This document shows positions 32,990-36,452 of a DNA stretch of 36,452 bases, one piece after another. A program made the position numbers and the translations under genes. The DNA is from Coneutiohabitans thermophilus (GTDB lineage: Bacteria > Zhuqueibacterota > Zhuqueibacteria > Zhuqueibacterales > Zhuqueibacteraceae): assembly GCA_034505235.1 (NCBI GenBank), contig JAPDQY010000041.1, positions 1 to 36,452 on the forward strand, read 5' to 3'. Position 1 is the first letter of the stretch, and each line of letters starts with the position of its first letter. Below the pieces are notes generated by a model, which saw nothing but the letters and a program-made list of their open reading frames with translations, was not told where the DNA came from and ran no database searches.

Positions 32990-33469
32990 TCACTTCTTGT
33001 CGATTTCCTCGGCGGTGACGATCAGCGTTTCATAGAAAAAGATCCCCATCCCCACCAGGAAGGCGACCCAGGCGGTATACAGCACCAGGCTGAGCACTTG
33101 AAAACTCAGAGGGATTTCCGTGACTTCTTCGCTGCCATTGCTGGCGCTTTCTGATTGTGCCGCCGTGCCCGCCGGTTTTTGTGCCGCCCCTTTGAGGTTT
33201 TTTTTCGCCTGGTATTTTTCGATCTCCGCTTCCGGCAGGGTGACGAGGTGATACTGATCCTTTATCACGCCGAACACCAGCATGGGCACCCGCAGGCCGA
33301 GAATCGCGATGGTGGTGACCGTGAGGGTGCACAGCAGAATGCGCCCTTTGGTCATGCGCCCCCCGGCGAAGAATCCGATGATGTACAACAGAATGCCGAC
33401 CGTCACCGCGATCCACATGACGGTCGTGTTCATCTGGTAAATCATCGGCAGGAGATCTTTGTCGAACAT
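32990..33469 (-). CDS. Hypothetical membrane protein with three predicted helices
   Basis: I do not recognise this 159-residue protein. Hydrophobic segments lie at about residues 15-36, 44-68 and 126-150. Between the second and third is a charged and then Ala/Ser-rich loop (about 75-120) of low complexity. CTGGAG lies six bases before the ATG at 33469, which decides the start over a GTG at 33475. It has its own strong promoter at 33500-33528 and is followed by the M28-type gene, so the two are likely expressed together. Function unknown. Confidence 0.75.
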   Translation of the reverse strand: MFDKDLLPMIYQMNTTVMWIAVTVGILLYIIGFFAGGRMTKGRILLCTLTVTTIAILGLRVPMLVFGVIKDQYHLVTLPEAEIEKYQAKKNLKGAAQKPAGTAAQSESASNGSEEVTEIPLSFQVLSLVLYTAWVAFLVGMGIFFYETLIVTAEEIDKK

Positions 33470-33499
33470 AATCACTCCAGGGCAACGGCGCGCGATGCC

Positions 33500-33528
33500 A
33501 AGTTAGAAAATTAATTGCGCAATGTCAA
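33500..33528 (-). promoter_or_regulatory. Strong sigma-70-type promoter for the membrane protein/M28 operon
   Basis: On the minus strand TTGACA (33528-33523), exactly 17 bases, then TAACTT (33505-33500). The -35 box sits directly next to the hisC stop. The leader to the ATG at 33469 would be about 25 bases and contains the ribosome site. Confidence 0.75.
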
Positions 33529-33529
33529 T

Positions 33530-34600
33530 CTACAAAACCTCCTGCAGCGCAGCGGCGACTTTTTCGTTCTCCGCCGGCGTGCCGATGCTCAGGCGCAGGC
33601 ATTGTTCCAGCATGGGATAATGGCTGACATCGCGCACCAGAATGCCGCGCGCCTGCAGATGCGCAAACACCTCCTGCACCGGCTCCTGAAATTCCGCGAG
33701 AAAAAAATTGGCCTGGCTGGGATAAAGGCGCAGCGTCGTCATCTGCCGCAGCCGGGTCAGCAACTGCTCGCGCTCGCGCACCACCTCCTGCACCCGCTGC
33801 AGCAACTCCTCGCGATGCGCCAGTGCCACCAGCGCGGCGGTTTCGGAAAACAGATTGATGTTGTAGGGCAGCGCTGCCTTGCGAATTTCCCGCACGAGAT
33901 CCGCATGGGCCATGAGATAACCCACCCGGCAGTTGGCCAGGGCCAGGGCTTTGGAAAAGGTGCGCAGCAGAATCAGGTTCTCATACCTCTGCAGCAGCGG
34001 CCGGAAATCCTGCCTGGCAAATTCGACATAGGCCTCGTCCACCACCACCAGCCCGGGAAACTCCGCGAAAATCTCCTCGATTTGCGGCTGGGGATAGGCA
34101 ACGCCCGTCGGGTTGTTGGGCGAGCACAGGATGATCATGCGGGCGCGCATGCGGTTGGCCGCCTCCAGCACGCGCTCCACCGGCAGGGAAAAATCCCGGC
34201 GGTTGAGCCTGACCTCCAGCGCCAAGCCGGAGAGGATTTGCACGGTCAATTTATAAAGCGAGAACGTGGGCTGCGGAATCACCACCGCCACGCCGCGGCT
34301 CACCGTCACCATCAGCAGCGCCTGAATCAGCGAGTTCGAACCGTTGCCCACCAAAATTTGCTCCGCCGGCAGGCGGTTGTAATCCGCCAGCGCCGCGGTC
34401 AGCTCCTCATGATGAAAATCCGGATAGCGCTCCCAGGCACGCGCTTTGACCCGCTGCCAAAACTCCTCCTTCCACGCCTCGGGAAAGCCGAAGGGATTCT
34501 CGTTTTGATCCAGCTTGATGGCCGCGCTGCGGCGCTGCAGCGTGTAGGCGCCTGCCGATTGCACTTCCGGTTTGATGAAATACGACAGATCAGGAGTCAT
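33530..34600 (-). CDS. hisC: Histidinol-phosphate aminotransferase
   Basis: A 356-residue PLP enzyme that converts imidazole-acetol phosphate to histidinol phosphate with glutamate as donor, in histidine synthesis. Length and landmarks fit HisC: IKLDQNENPFGFP, YPDFHHEELTAALADY, VGNGSNSLIQ, CSPNNPTG, VVVDEAYVEFA, PLP Lys K217 in RTFSKALALANCRVGYL, and LRLSIGTPAENEKV. The ATG at 34600 (MTPDLSYF) fits the family start although no ribosome site is seen. It lies alone, without other his genes, as is common for hisC paralogues, so a related aminotransferase role is possible. It follows the Yip1-family gene by 37 bases on the same strand. Confidence 0.88.
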   Translation of the reverse strand: MTPDLSYFIKPEVQSAGAYTLQRRSAAIKLDQNENPFGFPEAWKEEFWQRVKARAWERYPDFHHEELTAALADYNRLPAEQILVGNGSNSLIQALLMVTVSRGVAVVIPQPTFSLYKLTVQILSGLALEVRLNRRDFSLPVERVLEAANRMRARMIILCSPNNPTGVAYPQPQIEEIFAEFPGLVVVDEAYVEFARQDFRPLLQRYENLILLRTFSKALALANCRVGYLMAHADLVREIRKAALPYNINLFSETAALVALAHREELLQRVQEVVREREQLLTRLRQMTTLRLYPSQANFFLAEFQEPVQEVFAHLQARGILVRDVSHYPMLEQCLRLSIGTPAENEKVAAALQEVL

Positions 34601-34637
34601 GGTGCGAAAAGGCGAACTGAACGCGTGAAAACCTTTG

Positions 34638-35207
34638 CTACCCGTGCAGACCAAAAAACTTCAGAATGCCGGAGGCGAAGACGGCATCGGCAAGCAGGGC
34701 CAGCAGAAACAGCAAAGCCGCAAAAATGGCCACGATCGCGAGCATGAAGGGAAAGGCCTTGTCGGCCGGTGTGTCGAGCATCACTGGCAGACCGAGCTGG
34801 ATCACATAACCGGCATAAATGATGCCCGCCACCCAGAGCAGCGTTCCCAAAACAGGGAGGAAAACCAACACCCCGGCGACAAAAACGGGTGTGAAGCCGA
34901 ATGCCACCAGCGCGAGTGCCGGCCCGAGATCCCTGCGGGAGGAGAAAGTCGGCGCGAGCAGATGCGTGAGATTGGCGGTGCCCTCCACCGCAATCAGGAG
35001 AATGAGATAACTCAGCAGCGCGGCGCGGAAATTGACCGGCATGTGCGCGCGCCAGAAACCCAGCAGGAAACCGAGCGCCGGCAGTGCCGCCATCCATATC
35101 ACGTACTTGAGATACACCAGCACGCTGGCAAGCTGCTCCTTGCGGATCGTCTGCCACTCCGCCGCCGGCGCGAGCAGCAGGTTGTGCACCCGTCGCAGCA
35201 CAAACAT
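34638..35207 (-). CDS. Yip1-family integral membrane protein
   Basis: A 189-residue membrane protein with about five helices. The opening RVHNLLLAPAAEWQTIRKEQ (P..EW..I pattern) and the later Gly/Pro-bearing helices match the bacterial Yip1-domain family, whose role is unknown. GGGAGG lies directly before the ATG at 35207. A good promoter is seen at 35266-35294. hisC follows after 37 bases and is probably read from the same transcript. Confidence 0.8.
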   Translation of the reverse strand: MFVLRRVHNLLLAPAAEWQTIRKEQLASVLVYLKYVIWMAALPALGFLLGFWRAHMPVNFRAALLSYLILLIAVEGTANLTHLLAPTFSSRRDLGPALALVAFGFTPVFVAGVLVFLPVLGTLLWVAGIIYAGYVIQLGLPVMLDTPADKAFPFMLAIVAIFAALLFLLALLADAVFASGILKFFGLHG

Positions 35208-35265
35208 TCCGCCTCCCTTCCGAATTTGGCTGAATCAGGCCTGGTGAGTGAAAAACCACGCGCTT

Positions 35266-35294
35266 AGAATAAGCAACGCGCGGCAAGAACTCAA
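35266..35294 (-). promoter_or_regulatory. Sigma-70-type promoter for the Yip1-family gene and hisC
   Basis: On the minus strand TTGAGT (35294-35289), exactly 17 bases, then TATTCT (35271-35266). The leader to the ATG at 35207 is about 52 bases and includes GGGAGG. Confidence 0.7.
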
Positions 35295-35394
35295 GCGAAA
35301 AGACCGCGGCCCGGCAAAGCCTCGATTACCCGAGGGCGCGGACAGCCGGCAGACAATTGATACCCCCTGGGCGCAGGCTGGAATGCCTGTATCG

Positions 35395-35475
35395 ATAGCA
35401 AACAAAACATTCCACCCCCGAAAGTGAAATCCCGCGAAAAAAGCCTTTTCGCGGGACTTCATTTGCGCGGGAGAA
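35395..35475 (+). repeat. Hairpin repeat family B, copy 3
   Basis: Starts ATAGCAAACAAAACATTCC as in the copy at 26156. TCCCGCGAAAA (35430-35440) and TTTTCGCGGGA (35446-35456) form a perfect 11-bp stem around AAGCC. After one mismatch the pairing continues outward for about seven more positions. Confidence 0.75.
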
Positions 35476-35535
35476 AACGCGGCGGATTTGTCAAGCCGTG
35501 GATTGAACTGCAGCCCTCACCGCGCCATTCGCTGC

Positions 35536-35563
35536 TTGTAATAATCTCCGAAAAGTCTAGATT
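35536..35563 (+). promoter_or_regulatory. Candidate promoter for the three-helix membrane protein
   Basis: TTGTAA (35536-35541), 16 bases, then TAGATT (35558-35563), 43 bases before the start codon. Reasonable but not a strong match. Confidence 0.5.
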
Positions 35564-35605
35564 CCACAGCGCAATCCTGCTCCTGAAACCACTGGAGAAA
35601 ATGCC

Positions 35606-36028
35606 ATGCCTGCCCCGGAAACCAGCATTCCCTCCCGCCGTGCCACCGATGACGATCTCTTCTATCTCGACCTGGCGCGCGAGGAATTTGCCGCCAGCCT
35701 GGGCCGCATCGAAGAAACCGCGAAATATTTGATCGGCGCCATCGGTGCGGTGGCCGGCCTGGTGCTGGCCGGCATGCAGGTCAAGCTCGCGGTCAGTCAG
35801 GGACAAGCAGCGCCGGGGACGCCGTTGACCTGGCCCTTCGTGCTGTGGGGCGTCAGCGCCTTGTTCGCCATTTTCGTGTTCTTTCCGCTGCCGTACCGGC
35901 ACTACAGCGCCTCACCGCAATCAATTCGACAAAAATTTATCAAAGCGCGTAAAGTAAAGTGGAGCCTGCTGTTGGTCTCGACCCTGACGTTTGCCGCCGG
36001 GCTTCTGGTGGCGGCCTGGCAGTTTTGA
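35606..36028 (+). CDS. Hypothetical three-helix membrane protein
   Basis: A 140-residue protein with a soluble N-terminal 40 residues that include an amphipathic segment (LDLAREEFAASLGRIEETAK). Helices are predicted at about residues 41-58, 76-95 and 118-138. The loop before the last helix (YRHYSASPQSIRQKFIKARK) is strongly basic and so probably cytoplasmic. I do not recognise the family. Some small stand-alone membrane effectors have similar layouts, but no defence genes surround it. GGAGAAA precedes the ATG at 35606. The second mobile element begins 12 bases after its stop. Confidence 0.7.
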   Translation: MPAPETSIPSRRATDDDLFYLDLAREEFAASLGRIEETAKYLIGAIGAVAGLVLAGMQVKLAVSQGQAAPGTPLTWPFVLWGVSALFAIFVFFPLPYRHYSASPQSIRQKFIKARKVKWSLLLVSTLTFAAGLLVAAWQF

Positions 36029-36035
36029 AAACTTC

Positions 36036-36401
36036 GAGTACCTGAATTTTGCACCCAGATTGATCCCCTCCGCCGGGAACGCCGTTTTGATCGCGACGCC
36101 CAATCACCCAAGGGGTGGTGCATAAAAAATTTTGCAGGCAACCGTGCGGTCAACTCCGGTAGGAGTGAACTGTTTTTAGGGAAGCGGCATATCGCATTTC
36201 CCCAAACTCCGTCAGGAGTGGCCTGCTTGGTCCTCCTCAAAAAGCCGCGCCAGATCATGAGAAATTCTACAGGCCACTCCTGACGGAGTTTAAAGACACG
36301 CAAGATGCCCCTGTCTACAAACAGTTCACTCCTGACGGAGTTTTGTGAACACACTATCTCTTCCGGGCAACCGCAAACCAGCATGCAAAATTCAGGGAGT
36401 A
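36036..36401 (-). mobile_element. MITE-like element, copy 2, with 13-bp TIRs and a 5-bp target duplication
   Basis: The element proper is 36041-36396 (356 bp), bounded by CCTGAATTTTGCA (36041-36053) and TGCAAAATTCAGG (36384-36396). GAGTA flanks it directly on both sides (36036-36040 and 36397-36401). It lies in the opposite orientation to copy 1, judging by the shared ~99-base end module at 36041-36139. It carries no transposase gene. Inside are four palindromes of the form ACTCC-nnnn-GGAGT arranged as nested inverted repeats. Confidence 0.88.
36153..36341. repeat. Nested palindromes inside mobile element copy 2
   Basis: Four 14-bp palindromes lie at 36153, 36206, 36276 and 36328 (for example ACTCCGTCAGGAGT). 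The middle two sit in a perfect 22-bp inverted repeat (36204-36225 with 36270-36291). The outer two are joined by a 13-bp inverted repeat, GGAGTGAACTGTT with AACAGTTCACTCC. The whole can fold as one branched cruciform or RNA. Confidence 0.85.
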
Positions 36402-36452
36402 ACTATTCAGCCCTCCTCTCGCATGTCATTCTGGAAGACTGCGCCCGTAGGG

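Larger units (their letters stand above)
35208..35605. other. Divergent intergenic region with two promoters and a hairpin repeat
   Basis: This 398-base region separates the Yip1-family gene (minus) from the three-helix membrane protein gene (plus). It contains a promoter for each direction and family B hairpin copy 3 between them. No gene is visible. Confidence 0.6.

Noticed and set aside
35902..36384. 160-codon minus-strand frame across the second mobile element
   Set aside because: Part of its translation (WASRSKRR, RRGSIWVQNSG) also appears in copy 1 (6850-7263), but only because the DNA repeats. The frame runs into the membrane-protein gene and the palindromes, and has no protein-like composition.
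1..36452. CRISPR arrays, tRNA or rRNA genes, prophage or defence cassettes
   Set aside because: No regularly spaced repeats with unique spacers, no cloverleaf-like or rRNA-like sequence, and no phage or defence proteins were recognised on either strand.

Overview
The window is a GC-rich stretch of a bacterial chromosome with tightly packed housekeeping and secreted-enzyme genes. One protein (14447-16105) ends in a C-terminal sorting tail of the 'SLEQNYPNPF' type. Such tails are typical of the Fibrobacterota-Chlorobiota-Bacteroidota (FCB) superphylum and related candidate phyla such as KSB1 and Calditrichota. Several promoters look like ordinary sigma-70 sites (TTGACA-N17-TATTAT) rather than the Bacteroidota type. 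I therefore infer a non-Bacteroidota FCB lineage; this is an inference and not an identification.

Layout. 1-3323 is the end of a complex I operon (nuoM, nuoN), with a striking repeat hairpin between the two genes. 3700-6473 holds a secreted M14 carboxypeptidase, an SH3-parvulin fusion and a small membrane protein. 6474-7572 has no gene and is filled by a mobile element and other repeats. 7573-13711 carries an ABC-2 permease, an alpha/beta hydrolase, an adenylate-kinase-like protein, two Nudix hydrolases and an M23 peptidase. 13784-20784 carries a GNAT, the sorting-tail protein, an MFS transporter, a membrane-anchored hydrolase and a DPP-IV-like peptidase. 21261-24544 carries a DUF151-UVR protein, a variant ClpS, a tandem GNAT and a NamZ-type muramidase. 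The minus-strand block 24642-35207 carries aminotransferases (including hisC), MarC, a penicillin-acylase-family hydrolase, a haem-motif lipoprotein paired with a barrel protein, an M28-family protein and a Yip1-family protein. 35606-36028 is a small three-helix membrane protein followed by a second mobile element.

Functional theme. At least four exported peptidase-family proteins (M14, S9, M23, M28), a peptidoglycan muramidase and an acylase suggest a cell that degrades external peptides and wall fragments. ClpS, aminotransferases and transporters would handle the products inside. This is inference from gene content.

The most notable non-coding discovery is a family of short non-autonomous elements. 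Two copies (6515-6950 and 36041-36396) share perfect 13-bp terminal inverted repeats, CCTGAATTTTGCA/TGCAAAATTCAGG. Each is flanked by its own 5-bp target duplication (TTCTT and GAGTA). A third, degenerate relative lies at 26271-26506. A second hairpin repeat family sits at 7083-7195, 26156-26262 and 35395-35475. Two genes (clpS and the acylase) have intrinsic-terminator-like hairpins directly in front of their start codons. Three proteins lack residues normally key to their families: the parvulin domain, the M28 protein and ClpS.
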